Assembly: GCA_963693285.1 (NCBI GenBank)
Contig: OY848926.1
Coordinates: forward strand, 3,766,501 to 3,830,500
DNA length: 64,000 nucleotides
Origin: Xestospongia muta
Lineage: Eukaryota; Porifera; Demospongiae; Haplosclerida; Petrosiidae
Direction: 5' to 3'
Of the stretch, positions 1-14,300 are shown in pieces; position 1 is the first letter of the stretch; each line of letters opens with the position of its first letter. Made by a program: the position numbers and the translations under genes. Under the pieces are notes generated by a model, which did not search any database, was not told the DNA's origin, and worked only from the letters and a program-made list of their open reading frames with translations.

Positions 1-169
1 GAATAGAATTCATGCAGTGACATACTAGTATTCATAAAGCTATTGTGGGACCCAAACACATATTAGTTAGTATTCATGTTGTTATGTTACAAGCTAAAGG
101 TCACAAGACATACTAAAATTCATAATGCTATTGTGGAACTCACAAGTCAATACTATAACATTCATAAGT

Positions 170-478
170 TATTATTTTATGTGAAATGGAACTCTTGCAG
201 TGCAATACTGTCATTCATGGAAACTCACATGTAGTATGTAAATATTGTACTTAGCCATGAACATCAATCTCAATTTAGTACTCTAACATGATTTACTGCA
301 AAGCAATTGAGTGTTTTTATAACAAAATATAAGAAACATCTAGCTTCGTGTCTGGATCTACAGAAAATTGTCAATGTGTGATAAAGCCTTCTAGTTTAAT
401 CCTTCCCTTTACTTTTAGGATGTTAATATGATCCTACATGCATGATCCATTATTCTATATCATAATTTACCATCATGG
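170..478. repeat. Dispersed repeat, copy A
   Basis: Shares ordered blocks with 2567-2930: a GGAACTCTTGCAGTG block, a CACATGTAGTA block, a CTACAGAAAATTGT...AATGTGTGATAA block and a TGATCCATTATTCTAT block, with similar spacing. No terminal inverted repeats or target duplications are obvious, so the class is unknown. Confidence 0.65.
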
Positions 479-2516
479 TATAGACATGCAATTAAAATTA
501 GAGATCAATCAACTTAAAACCTTTAATATCGTATACGTGTGGAAAATCTCTTTTAAGTGACCTCTGCATGAAATACACCATTAAGAGTTGATATCATCTT
601 TTTGCCATTGATAGCTTTATAAAAAGCAGGAAATGTATAAGTTTGCATCTCCATTAAGAAGAAAATTTAAAACATCAAATATTGGGAAATCAGCTGCATT
701 AGGTCTACTTGCCTTAATTATATTCCAGAGTAGTAGTTTTTATGGTTGCCACAAATATTGTTGTCATATACAGAACATTAATAAATTAGATTGAAAGTAG
801 CATATTTATAATAAATGCGTTAGATTCATAAATGAATGTATGCTCAAAAGCATGCACCTAATATCATTCTGAATAACATGGAAAAAAGACCTGTTTAATT
901 ACATACAAAACAATGATACTTTTCAATCATGTACATGACCCATCAATACACCATCTCATTTCTATTACTGAATTTTGCAATAGATATATACAATATTTTA
1001 ACTTAGGTAAATTAGAACCATTTCCTCCTTTTTTCAGGTGTTGCAACACCCAATAGGCTTGGAAATACATATAACTATGACAGCATTGATATATTGTTGC
1101 ATATAGTATTATATGGTTTTGATTGCTGTACAACTCAAACACATGTTGAACACATGCACTGCAGGAAGAGTGTTATTCACATATATATGTTGTCAGCTTT
1201 TTTTTAAATTTAAACTAACTATTATATTGGCATTCATGTTGTCACACTTAAAAATAGAACTCACAAGAAGTGTCATAGTAACATTCATGTGTTGTATTGG
1301 AACTCACACCAATGTGATATTACATTCATATGTGTTGTTAATATGTACAATTCACATCATACTGTATATCAGTCATAATATTGTTGTGGAATCTGACCCA
1401 TATGTTGTAGACTGTACAATTCATTTTGCAATTGGTACACATAGGATGTAAATATTAAACATTTCAAATTTGTATGTTCATTTTGTTACACATTCATCAC
1501 AATATCTATATATAGCTTGATCTTGCATTTGTAATGAAGAGATTTTATAATTATGACAGGATCTCTAACATTGATCATGTCTTCATAAACTAAAGGAAGA
1601 AAGGTCATTTTATAGCCTATAGCTTCAAAAGTTAAAACTCCACAAAGAACATTAACTAATGTCCTAATTACTCCACAGTGGAACAGTTTTCTCATCAGTG
1701 TTGTAAAACGTTATCAAAATAATTTAAAAATTTAAGATTGCAAAATAGTTATATAGTCTTGTGTAGCGACTAGTCTGTCTCACAGTATTAGAAGTCACAT
1801 AATTTGAACTCTGTATGGTACTGACTTCCAAAAAAGTTCAAACATCTTTATTAACAATGAGAAAATAATCTCATGAGTTTGAATTCTTGCTTATACAGAT
1901 ATATTCTATACCTGTTGTGTTCAGATAGCAGTAAGTGAGTGCATGGAAAGCAGATAATTAGTTGGTGCAATAAATTAAAGAAATAAATAATAAAGGTCAG
2001 TTAAATCTGTGTGTGTTGTAAAAGGGTCATGATGAATGTTCATATGTAACACAGTACAATATTCATACCTTGAAAGATTAGGGTTAATGGATTATCGTTA
2101 AAAGATTCCTGAAAGGTTCTATGAATATACAAGCAAAGAGCTAGTTGTGATAACAAAAGTAGGCTTGTATGTTGATAATACATTGGGAAAGGGGTGTACA
2201 TTTGCAAAACCACCTTGTTTTTGTCAAACTAGTTTCATATACATTATTAAGATCTAGAAGGTGATTTCTGAATCTAAATTTTTATGACTATTGCTTTAAT
2301 AACTATATATATAGTACAGTAAGCCTTACATCATACATCCACATAACAGCTTATACATAAGTGTACAAATAACTTATGTTATAAAAACAATTTGGATCAT
2401 TTCCTCCTCGACAAGTGTTGTAACACCCTTAAGCTTGACAATGGTTCGTTATTACATATGAGCTGTGTTACCAAAATTTTAGCTGTATTTAAAGACAACT
2501 GTGATTGTCATTAAAA

Positions 2517-2556
<40 letters not shown>

Positions 2557-2566
2557 GTAAATATAT

Positions 2567-2930
2567 CTTATTATTTTATGTGGAATGGAACTCTTGCAGT
2601 GATTATTTTATGTGGAATGGAACTCTTGCAGTGCAATACTGTCATTCATATGGTAACTCACATGTAGTAGCCATGAGCATCCAAGTTCACCAACATGATT
2701 TTCATTGAATATATTGTATACTGTCTTGAGATTAGCTTGGTAATACAAATAGCATTTTCATGACAAGTTGTAGAAAACATCTGACTTTATGTCTACAGAA
2801 AATTGTTAATGTGTGATAATGCTTTCTATTTTGACATCTTTCCTTTAAATTTTACTGTTAGGATCTTATGAGTCCATCGACATACAGTCATACATGATCC
2901 ATTATTCTATCACAATTCCCTGTACATGTA
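2567..2930. repeat. Dispersed repeat, copy B
   Basis: Second copy of the repeat at 170-478, same orientation and block order. Its left end holds an internal tandem duplication of about 32 bp (the TTATTTTATGTGGAATGGAA phrase occurs twice, near 2571 and 2603). A partial third copy, the TACTTAGCCATGAACAT phrase, lies at about 4122-4178 in a BRIX1 intron; in copy A this phrase is at about 250. Confidence 0.65.
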
Positions 2931-3332
2931 GTAAGACTTAAAGACCAAAACTATAATTTATATTATGTAAGTGCCTCTCTGTTAAGCCACCACTGAGTTT
3001 GACCTAAGACGTGATAGTATTTTTTGGCAACTGATTGCCTTACCGATAATATAGGTACTTAGGTGTTAAGGTTTATTTTAGGGACCAGTGTGAAACAAAT
3101 GCACTGCCTATGTTGTTATCATTTGCTTATTTAAAATAAGTAGTTGGTTCTTTCTAGTCATAATACTCTTGTTAAATGAAAAATGGTTCTTTATCTCAAA
3201 ATGTCCACTCAGCTACAAACTCACACACTAGCAATTCACACAAAACCACATGTACATAACGCAACATTGAGTACCTATTTGTAATGTTAATCAACGTGCT
3301 CTTTTAAATTGTATAATATAACAACACATTTA

Positions 3333-6300
3333 TTATTTAAAGTTTTGAGTATCGAACACTATCTCCATAGGATCTCGTGGAAGTTCTTGTAGAGTCTTTC
3401 TCTTCTCTTTAGAACTCTTTTTCTTTGTTTTCAACTTGTGAACATGTTTTTCAGCCATCATCAGTTTAATGTTTCTGCGATACTAGAAAGATTATCATAT
3501 CAAACGTAAAGTATTAAGTATGCAGACTGTCTTACAGCATTAGGTGTTACGTAATTAGGATTCTCATAAAGTGTAACTCCACCAAAACTACCACCAAATA
3601 TCTTAATGAGATTCATAGTAAATCTTGGTCCAATTTCAGTCAATGTGCTACCATTGTCTACAATCTAAAAAAAGTAACATACAAGTGATGTCATTATTAG
3701 CTCATTTACCTGGTAGTTTCTAAACCAGATGTGATCATCTAGAAGACCAAAGTGAAAGATGTGGTCAATGAATGGTTTACTCTTTGGATGATAGTATGGT
3801 GTACTAAACACATGAATAAAGAGTTCTCTTAACAATTCGTAATGAGGAATACCACTCATGGCCTAATAAAAAAATTAATATTAAACAAATTGATATATTG
3901 ATATATTGCCATACTGGATCAAATGAGAGTAGAGGACGTGATCCTAAAAGACAGTTTCCTGTTAATTTCAGTTCATCCATTGTATGTACTATAATGATAT
4001 AATACTTAGCATATTATTAGGTGACTATCACTATAATACCATTTTCCACTAGAAACTTAGCAGATGGTCCATTAGGTAAATTAGCAACCCTATACAATAG
4101 AAAGATGATAGTAGATCATGTGTACTTAGCCATGAACATTAATCTCAATTAAGTGATCTAATGTGATTTATCATGACATCTTGAAACTCACATAATTATT
4201 GTAAGCAAATGAGAGCTTCTAAACATCACACACATTAATGGTTCTAATATTTATCTTTTCACTTTTGTATCACAATAACTTAAGATTTTTGACATCACTT
4301 TAACTGCAGTAACACAAGTTATTTTAACTTTACTATTAATTACACTTAATAATTTTAAGTTAAATGGGCGCGAGTCGGAAAAATCACTAAGGCAATACAT
4401 GTTAAATCCACATTTTTAGAATTGCCAAATTTACCCACTATACTATTTCCTGAAATAGGTTGTAATGTTTACATGAATGAGTAACTTCAAACAAATCTGA
4501 ATAAGGTATTAACCACGAAACACGAAGACCAGAAGACTACATCACGCTTACTCATCAATTTTCCTTGCAAGCTATTAAACACTTTGTTTAAAAGGCAAAA
4601 CAAGTAAACTAAATATTTCTATAAAACAAAGCATAAATAAATGTGATAACGGTCTCACTGCATTACAAAGCACACAAACTAGACAATATGGATGGTAGTT
4701 GAATCATCTCTGGTATTTCCTACATAATATCATAGCAAATAATCAAAGAGCATTAAGTTTTGTCAACCATCATCCAAATTTAAATTATACAAGATTATAA
4801 TGATAACAATAATGTTGCTTTATGTGTCTTACTATATAAGGATGATATAACTGCCATCTCTACTATATTGTTTGGTGGATTCTAATGGACTGACGTAACC
4901 ATCTCTATATTTACTTCATTTTTAGAAAATGTCTACTTGTTAATGATAAATTACAATCATCAGCCTTATTGTTAAGTCATGATTGATCTACCAATTAGTT
5001 AATTGTGTCTCAGGTTTGTTGTATATGGTATAGGCAGTCATATTTTCATTTTAACGATCCTTTCTTATCCACTATGTACAATATACGCAAAGCTAATCTT
5101 TCATTGGGATTAAATTAAATTCCAGACTTCATAAAAATGGAATTTCAATAACTATACAACATTCTAACCTACTACAATACACTCACATGAATTCACATAT
5201 AAATAATGATACAATTTGACATTAAGTTATCAAAACAATTAAGACCATTTCCTCCTTTTTACAACACCCTTAACCTTGCACAGGTATGGCAAAAATTCTA
5301 TGTATGTATGTGGTTAAGTCCATTTTCATTATGCACAACAATTAAACCACAGGTCCATGTGACAACCAATTACTTTCTACAACAATCACAATGACAACAG
5401 GGACAATGGCTATGACCAAAGTAAATGCAATGCATCCTTTATAGGCTCTGTTTTTCTCCCTTATATTATTCTGTAGTCACTCCATAACTTCAACTAACCC
5501 TCTAATGTTGACTACCACTGATGTATATAGTATCTGTTACAATGTTAAGCATGACTGTAAAAACAAGAAAAGAATTCATATTACTAAGTAACACTAAACA
5601 TCATTTTCAGATAATCTTTAAATGATTTTACTCTTGAATATGAAACTTATATTAGTTTTTCTTATATTACTACACAATATGCCCTATATTTGTTTAAGGC
5701 CACATGGCATCCATATGAACTGTCTACTTACTTCGGTTTATTCTATTGCTATATTATGAAATTTAAAAGCAATGAAGTCACACACGCATTAACTGAATAA
5801 TTGTTTTGAGGACACAAATCTATCGAGTAAATATTGGAGCTTTGAAAGTAGAGGGATAGCAGAGATGCTAGAAGGTGATAAAGCAAGTTAGCTATCTTCA
5901 AAGGTTGATTAGCCACACCAATAGTCATAGAGCTTGTGGTGAGGCTTTGCATCAGGCATGACTTTTTAAATTATATTCATTGTTTAGAAGATCTCAAATA
6001 CTAAAAATGTTTATAGCAAACATTTTCAAAGGGGTAACATTTTTTATAAGACACCTCCACTATATAATACTTAATACTTGAACAGTTCTGTAACCAAATT
6101 CATACTTTCAGCAGTACACACACACACTCTTATAAACAACAGTTTATTAATACTTGCCACTTCTGTGTGGGAAAGGGTTACAACATTATCTGTCTTGTAA
6201 TCTAAACAAACCATGTCCCCATATGTTAGTTATGAATATTTCAAAAATATTGTGTCCTACTTTTTCCTTATAGGCAAGAATTTGGCTTATGGCCCAGACA

Positions 6301-8267
6301 GCTGCTACTAGAAGAATCATTAATGCTATCCTATATATTATTGGTTAACATTGCTATATCATGAATCATTGTTGACTGTTCAGCAATGCTTTATGAAAAA
6401 TAAATCAAAACAAACTAAAAATGTTATTTATTTAATATGACATTCTTCTTACCACATATATATATCTTTTCTCTTCCTCATTTCAAAAAAGATACATTTT
6501 GTGCAATTTTTCATTTCACAAAGCTAACAAAAGAACAGTACGATAATAATAGTAATAGATGTATGTACCTCCAATAATACAGAAAGATGATCTTTTCTAT
6601 CCAACTTGTTATCTACACAAAATACAATCTTTAATAATACTACTCATCATGTTATAACTGAGCTGTCAGTTATAAGTATGTTAGTGTTGTGTTAAAATTG
6701 CTTAGTCACCTGATCTTGAATGAGGTAACAATGTTTTCACATCATTCATGAGGTGTCTAGTTCTAAGAAATTAAGAGATAATAGTAAAGTTTGAGTTTAT
6801 CATAATGTTGAAGTAACAACGAGACATTGGACATTCTCTGAACAATTACCATGGCTGTTTTATAATGAAATGTTTAGATAAATTAAATCATAAATAATGA
6901 AAAAACATTTTAAAAGATGAAAGACAATGTAGGGATGGCAATGCCAAAAGGGAAAGAAACAAGATAGGAATGAATGAATATTTGTCCATATAAAATCCCC
7001 ATATAACTAGCTAATCAGTATTAATCTTACAAACTTCTATTCAGTATTGAATATTTGCGAATACAAATTGTATAGTAGTAACTAGTGTTATATGCTTTTA
7101 TTCAATCAAGGATACATGCCATTGAAACATTATATTCAGTATATATTACTATAGCAGTAGCTAACAGTCTAGTAGCCAAGATTAGGCTACTAATGAAGGG
7201 GATTTTTGTATGGGCTTGTTATGCTTATCCCTGACTCATTTCCTTCCATCTTAGTATTACAATCCTTACATTATCCTTCATTTTTTAAATGTTTGTTCAT
7301 TACTTGTTTTCATTATTTTAATATAAATAATTTGAGAAAAGCCAAAACTCTACATATTTATGTGGTAGTGTGGGAAAATGGAAAAGAAACAAGATAGTAG
7401 GACAATTTGGATCTTTAGCTAGTTTCTAATAGAAGTCCTATTAGTTACGGAAATACTCGATAATGGCAGGTATGTGTTGAATAAGTCTATAAGTCAATTT
7501 AAACAGTCACATCAAAGCATCATGGTGTAGAATGCGGTAGCCATTTTTTCCCAGCCCATCCCTACCCATTAAGTACTATTGTGCTTAATAATATAGACAT
7601 TTTATATAAACACTTTTTGCTCTACCATTTTTCAAAATGTAATTAGATATATCTACTAAACTATTACTTGCATGTATATTGAGTTTTTGTAATGGGAGTT
7701 ATTTGGTCAGTACACAGTAAGACTGATCTCTAATGTTCATTACGTACTATATGCTATTTGAATACAATTTGGTCATTTAATACCAAAATGGTATTTGGTG
7801 GGTTAAAATTTGATTTATTAAAATATGACTATAACATCAAAGTTTTACTGGTTATTAGGTGGGTTTGCCAATTAAAATCCTCACTAAATTTCCAACTATT
7901 ATGATAATACCTAAATGTAACTCCTCGAGCACAAACAATCAAAACTCTTGTCTTGTTCTTCCATTTCTTCACCTAATCACGTGATCATAACTATTTATTT
8001 CTTTTAAATTAATAAATAAACCTTCTTTTCTGGAGGTTGATCTTCTTCCACTTCTAATAAGGGTGGCCCTTGATCCTTGATTGTCTCCCACTTTCTCTTC
8101 TTTCTGGAGGTTTTACTGGTGGAAACGAGGACTTGACCAGTTGCTTCTTCCACGTGTTCCTCCATTACAGCATTTATGGGTATCGTTGCTAGGTGAGTCA
8201 ATAAAAATGTTTGGTATGTTAATTGCTCAGCCCCACCTCTTCTCTTTTTAAAGGCATTAGTTTGCAT
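3333..8267 (-). CDS. BRIX1: BRIX1, Brix-domain ribosome biogenesis protein (11 exons)
   Basis: Nucleolar factor for 60S subunit assembly. Exons, in transcript order: 8267-8237, 8188-8022, 7972-7911, 6762-6710, 6612-6569, 6523-6453, 4089-4040, 3988-3915, 3862-3710, 3664-3536, 3482-3333; together 984 nt, 327 residues, all junctions in frame (human about 353). Recognisable Brix-family blocks follow in order: a KKWKNKTRVLI block, TRHLM...LLPHSRS, CEMKNCTKC, NGPSAKFLVEN, LKLTGNCLLGSRPLLSFDP, IHVFSTPYYHPKSKPFIDHI and IGPRF...LIKIFGGSFGG. The tail is basic but ends earlier than in vertebrates. The first intron (8189-8236) is 48 nt, a multiple of three and stop-free, so retention would add 16 residues. 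Introns of 2.4 kb and 1.1 kb hold no recognised gene. It shares an 85-bp spacer with afadin. Confidence 0.93.
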
Positions 8268-8352
8268 CTATAGTTTTGTTCTTGTAGTCAGACATTGTAA
8301 TATCTTGTAACAGTTTTGTATTGTAGTTTAAAAGCTCTGGTTTCATCGGAGA
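8268..8352. promoter_or_regulatory. Short divergent promoter, BRIX1 / afadin
   Basis: Only 85 bp separate the two start codons, so both 5' leaders and core promoters must overlap here, unless an upstream non-coding exon lies inside the neighbouring gene. No convincing TATA box is visible. The pairing is seen in the sequence; shared regulation is inference. Confidence 0.55.
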
Positions 8353-11300
8353 ATGTCTACAGAAAGAAGTAGCGACAATCAAGCAGCCACGCCACATAAG
8401 ACAACTGAAGAAGTAAACAAGCAGTCAAGTTCTTTGTTTAGCGAACTTCTTGAATCTGGAGAAGAAATAGAAGGCATGTTTCAACAGAGGCGAAAGCAAG
8501 AGATGTTACAAGCTCAGAGTAAGAAGATAAACAAAAAATCTGGGCCCAATGGAATAAAAGACCCAGTTCAAGTATTGAAAGAGAGAGTGGCCATTTACAA
8601 TAAAAAGAGAGATGAAGCATACCATTTACATGCAAATGAAGAGGTAAGAGATCAGATAGAATAACTGTACTGTAGATTTCTTAACATGTAAGTACACAAA
8701 CAAGATCTAAGTAACTGTATATTTAACAATAACTGAAGTGTTATAATAGTTCAGTGTAGATATTCACACCACAGTCATACATGGATATTGGTGCTTATTT
8801 TGTGTGTTACCACATGTTAATTGAGCTAACAACACATACCATCTATTGAGTGTTTTGTTAAGTAATGGATTTCGTTGAAGTAATAGACACGCTTCAGTTT
8901 GATTTTGCGACGCTTGCTCTTACATCAGGATATTTTGGCAAACAGAACAAGCCAATAGCTTGTTCTAATTGACTTACTTTATAGAACAATAATGTACAGT
9001 GTACTAGATTGGATGTTATAAAACCATTAAAATCTGATGCTTGTTACACCAACATTTCTTTCTAAGTGGGCCACCCTTACAACATTTATAATTCAGGCAT
9101 TGCTTCATTATTGTTTAGTTTGTTTGTGGGTACCTCTCAGTCAAACGTAAATGTAACAGATACTCAACAATAAACTTCTCTGTCAAACATCTCAAGAATG
9201 CTATCATGATTACACAATCACATTCTAGAGTTGACATTGACTCATTTCTCACTGCATTCTATGTGTGGGTTGTAACAGATATGATTGTATGATGATGACA
9301 TGTACCACTGTTAAAGTTCAGTACTCCTCCACTCTGATCTGTCATCAGTTTTCAGCACAAGACTAGCTATTTTGTAGCCATATAAATGTTAGACTTTTTT
9401 GGTCAATGATTGAACACTAATTACACTTAAGGACAGATTCCATAAATGGCTTGGGTAGTTCTTCCCTGTGGCCTAACTCTGTTCACCATACTAAGTGGAC
9501 ATTATCAAATTTACAAGTGGTATGTACTATAACACAATGTGGTAAATTTTTCCAACTTCTCAGCATGTTATATCATATGCTTCACAAATAAACTATCAGT
9601 GTACATAGCAACAAATACACTTGTTTAACTGTTAATGACATATTGGATGCTCTTTGATTAATATCATAAATTGCTTTATCTGAGTTTTGTTATTGGTTAA
9701 GTATCAATTTGTTATCTAACATTCTTAATGATTTCATACCCAATGTACACATCACAGAGCCAATGTTCTTCCAGTAGACAATATCACATTATTTAGCAAT
9801 CAGATTTATGTGTGGTCTCCTGGGGACCATTTTTTATTTATTGGTAATGATTCAAAATGTGAAAGTACACTTTGGGTGTGCTTCCTGTCTATTGTGTTTC
9901 ATGCACCATTTCTTACAGATGAAGCAAGGTCATAAATGATGTTTAGCGTACTTACTTATGGCAATAAAAAATAGCAAAAAAAGTAACGAGTACATAATGG
10001 CAGCCATCATAGAGAATATGGTATAGTATAAAACAGAATGAACTGATGTTTTGTTTGAGAATTATTTATAAGTACGTCTATGTTGTCCTAGGAACTTAAG
10101 AAATATGATACACTTCCTTCACACGAATACAAAAGGGACTGTAGTAAATACACTACAATTATGATTTACACGTATATGAACTGAAACATGAGGAAATTGT
10201 TTACAAGAAGTTACTTTCGATTGTCTTACCACAGACACATTAGATACAAAGATAGCAGTGTGACCTTTTCATCATTTAACATCACAGTGTAACTGATACT
10301 AAGTTATTGCCAACTAATATTGCTACTTGCATACCTTTTGTTCACAGCTGCTCTTACTGTCACATTCTCCAGTGTTCAGTAAGGAATAGATCCAATGCAC
10401 ACATATTGGTTCAGAGCTCAATTTATTTTTAAATCATGCTTACCAGCTGTTGTTTGTGTTAAAGGAAGTCACCATTTGTTGTTACTACTCTCCAGCTGTA
10501 GAGAGTAATAGCCACTACAGAATCAACACTCTAATCAACTTAAACATGACAGCTAATGGTCAAATTTCGTTGTACTTACTAGAGATCATTGTACCACTAA
10601 ATGGAGCTTTAGCAATACATTTATTTATACATGTAATTTGTACTACCTTGTGTGTTTGCTGGCGGGCGATGTTATTTTGTCTTTTAACATTTTACGATAT
10701 GAAATAACAACCGTCTGTATTGTAGTAACTCATCATTATGTGACGATATTTACTTGTCAGTGTTAATTGCCATCATGACATAGTAACCAACTGAATTAGT
10801 ACACATAGTAATTTATATCATTTGAACATACTACAGTTGACAGTGTCGATTGGTATGTAATCTGTGTACTGAATAGATAAATCTTCCTGTATTCCCTATT
10901 ATCTAACACACATGACAAGGATGAAAACACCACTTAACTATGTACTATCACTATAGCTATGCATGAAATAATTTTACCATTACAAATTAGTGACACATCA
11001 TTTATTAGTTTATATCTTGGCGTTGTCAAATTTTATATCCTAGTATTATTGCCTTATAAGGTTGTAGGCCAAACAGCTGGTACAGGAACAAGTTATGTTA
11101 GCCGTATAGCAAATAAAAACCATATATGAGCTACCTAATCCTCCTTGATCTAATATATGGCAAGCATACCAGCTGGTATATCATACACATGTTAGGTGTG
11201 GACAGTGACTATATTAAAATTAAGGTTATGTAATTAATATACCAAGTTATGCAGTAATGTAAGAGTATACTATGCAAAAGAAGAGTATAAGGTCTTAGCA

Positions 11301-14300
11301 TATTTTTATATTCTTTGTATGTGTGACTATGTCAGTTGTAAGAGTCCTGTTGTCAAACATGAGAAAATCTATTTAATGTTGATTTAATCTATATACTATG
11401 TGTAGGAGAGAGCTAGGATAATCCCATTGTATTATATTGCATACAGTTATGAAGTATTGTTTAGTCTGTTTTGATGGGTGGGTTTAAACTGACTAATGAA
11501 TGAATGTATGGCCGTATGAAATAAGAGCAACAAATAAAACCTAGACAAAACTATATTAATTTATCATATACTCATTCACTTATTCACACTAGATGATTGT
11601 CATATTTGCATTAACTAGTAATATATCGTATTTATACTAATAATTATAACAATTAGATTATATAGTTTATATTTTAAAATCACTGATCTAATATGATAGA
11701 GTTTATAACTTCATCAGGAGTAGAAATTATTGATAAAATTCATAATTAAAATGAGTATTGTCTTCTATGCTATCAATAATAAGCCCCTTCACAGACTACA
11801 CCTTGTTGCCATAGAGACCAGAGAGTATCATACTTTGATATATGTATGTTCCTTGTTTGTCACACCAAATCATTAGTATAAATTAATGTGTAGTCTCATT
11901 TCTCAGTAAAACACAAGTAGTGCTAATAGACATGATATATGCGATATCAGTCAGTATGTCTCCATTTACTCACATTCCAAGACTAATTATTGGATACTAA
12001 TAAATGAGTTGTTACAAAACACGCATATCAATTCCTTATTAACAATTGAATGTAACAAACTAATGCTGTACTTAATACTATCTGATACAGCACTCTATCA
12101 TGAGAGATAATAGCAGTTAGTTTTGATAGTACCTTGTGCCAATGGCAATCATCCATTGAGTTACAAAATTAAGAAATGGTCATCTCCATTTTAGCAGTAA
12201 GGTATCTACGAATGCCCTACTTTAAGTAAGCTATACAACTAACATAAATTATAGTTGCTATCGTATTCATTGACTGTTTCAGTCTTGCATAATTGTTATT
12301 GTTATATGTAGTATTCATGCTCTGGATCAACTAGAAGTATGTATAAAATTTGATTGAACAATTGTTATATCATCATGCCATGTCATCATAACTTCAAAGA
12401 GTTACAGCATCTCAGTGGGTGTATAACAAACCAGTGACATAAACACTCTATTGAGTTACATGTAATAATGAAGTAGCTCAGTTACAGGAAAATAAAAACT
12501 GCTATAGCTGCATATAAAGAGATACTATGAAAGGGAAATTTAGTCACTTTAACAAGGAGAATATATTAAGCACGATGGTTGAATAGTTTCTTCTTTTTAT
12601 TCTAGGATCTAACTTTCTCTGGTCAGCTGATGTTTCAATATCACAATGGCTATCAAGTTCTTAGTGATGACATTGTAATCAAAAACTCAGACACTGCAGC
12701 AGGACTCATTCCTATTTTATTGTCACATTTTCTACCTCAGTATGAGTCATCAATGTCTCAATCTGAGACTAGCAACAGTTATATTGCTCTCACACAGGGA
12801 GGAAGTAAGTTACATTTAAACAAGTATGTCTGTGTTATTTATTACTTTGTTTCTTGTAGCTGAACGTGAACTCGATAGAGCTGAGAAGCCATTAGAAATA
12901 GCATTAGATTGTTCAGTGAAAGGATTGTCATTTCCATCTTTCACACTGAAAACGTCTCTTTCTCTCGTGCTTCAATCACAAAACAATGCCAAGAAACCTT
13001 CCTCATCTTGTTCATTGGCAGCTAGTTCACAATCTAGTCTTGGCCATGCTTCATCTGAAGGTAGTGAGTCTCCTCGGCTCATAGAAAATACTCCAAAACT
13101 AACCAATGATGATCACGATAGTCTCTATAGTTTTAGTAGTGCGGGTAGTGCACCTAATTATAACTTCTTCACACATCCCCCTAGTCGTAATCTTGGTCTC
13201 CCACGTTCACTCTTCAAATCTCGTTCCCAAACCTCTACAAAATCGCCTTCACATCACAAGACGTTGGAACAATCTCACTCTAGAACATCAGATACATCAT
13301 TAGGATCCCCAAGTACACTCTCTCCAGTTGTCACTACACCACCTGACAATCTCACACCAGAACTTTTACGTAAAGGTGGTCGCTCAAAATCAAAAGTAGG
13401 GAATTTTATGGAGGGTGTAGCACGCTCATTAAAATCCAAACGAAAGACACGACCTGCATATATTTATCCTGAGGAAGAGAGAAGCATTGATTTATCAAAT
13501 CCTCAAAAATCTCCTCTAATGTCACCAACAATGGGTGACAGAAGATTCTCAATGCCTGCTGTTTTTCATATTCATTATTCTCGTGCAAAGAATGCTCAAT
13601 TATACAAGAGTGTCCTGGTATCAGAACATTCTTCAACACTTGAAGTTATAAAACAAGCTCTTGAGCGATATGGCATGAAATTTGTTGATCCACGTGAATT
13701 TTCTCTTTTTGAAGTCATTGGAAGATGGGAAGCTGTAATAACAGATGTAGAAGCTGCTCTCGAGAAAAGTCTAGGGGCTGTAATAACTCCAAGCAGTCTT
13801 GATGATCCACTAGATGGGAAGAAGAGGTTACTGAAATCTGCTCCTGCATTTGAAGAATTTGTTATTCACTACACGAGAGAGATGATTCATGATGAACAGC
13901 CTTACAATGTTCAATTCTTTCATCAAGTTCCCGAGGGTTATACTCGTCGTTTTGAGTTGAGATCAAAGGGAAATGATGAAACAGATGGGACAGTAGATAA
14001 GGAGGAATTGTTAGCACCAACGACACCTATCTTTGGTGTCACCTCTCACGACAAAACAAAAAGCAGATTGAACACTAGCTGCGAAAATGTAACATTTAGT
14101 TTCTCTTCACCTACACATGCAAAGAGTACAACAAAAGAGGTTGAATCAAAGAATTCAACTTCTGTTCCATCTTTCTCTTTCATGGATTGCTCTTCACCAG
14201 ACAGTGAAAAAGAACTTCAGAAAGGTGTATCTATTCCAGCCGACTATAGTTCAACAACATCAGATCCAAGCAAAGCAATAAGCCAAGAAAAAGAAACTTT

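Larger units (their letters stand above)
1..3332. other. Gene-free AT-rich region with dispersed repeats
   Basis: I find no coding exon here. Open frames are short, AT-rich and match no family I know. The stretch carries two copies of a roughly 310-360 bp repeat (170-478 and 2567-2930), two of three copies of a short CCATTTCCTCC...CAACACCC motif block (near 1016-1065 and 2396-2446; the third lies at 5244-5285), and at 10-175 and 1215-1335 degenerate runs in which phrases such as CATTCATG and GGAACTCACA recur every few dozen bases. An (AT)n run lies at about 2525-2547. It lies beyond the 3' end of BRIX1. Confidence 0.6.

Noticed and set aside
1113..1451. 112-residue open frame
   Set aside because: AT-rich repeat-derived translation without domain, splice or homologue support.
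8004..8267. Separate small gene with Lys/Arg-rich N-terminus
   Set aside because: The AAG/GTTTAT donor joins it in phase to the KKWKNK exon, making it the start of BRIX1.
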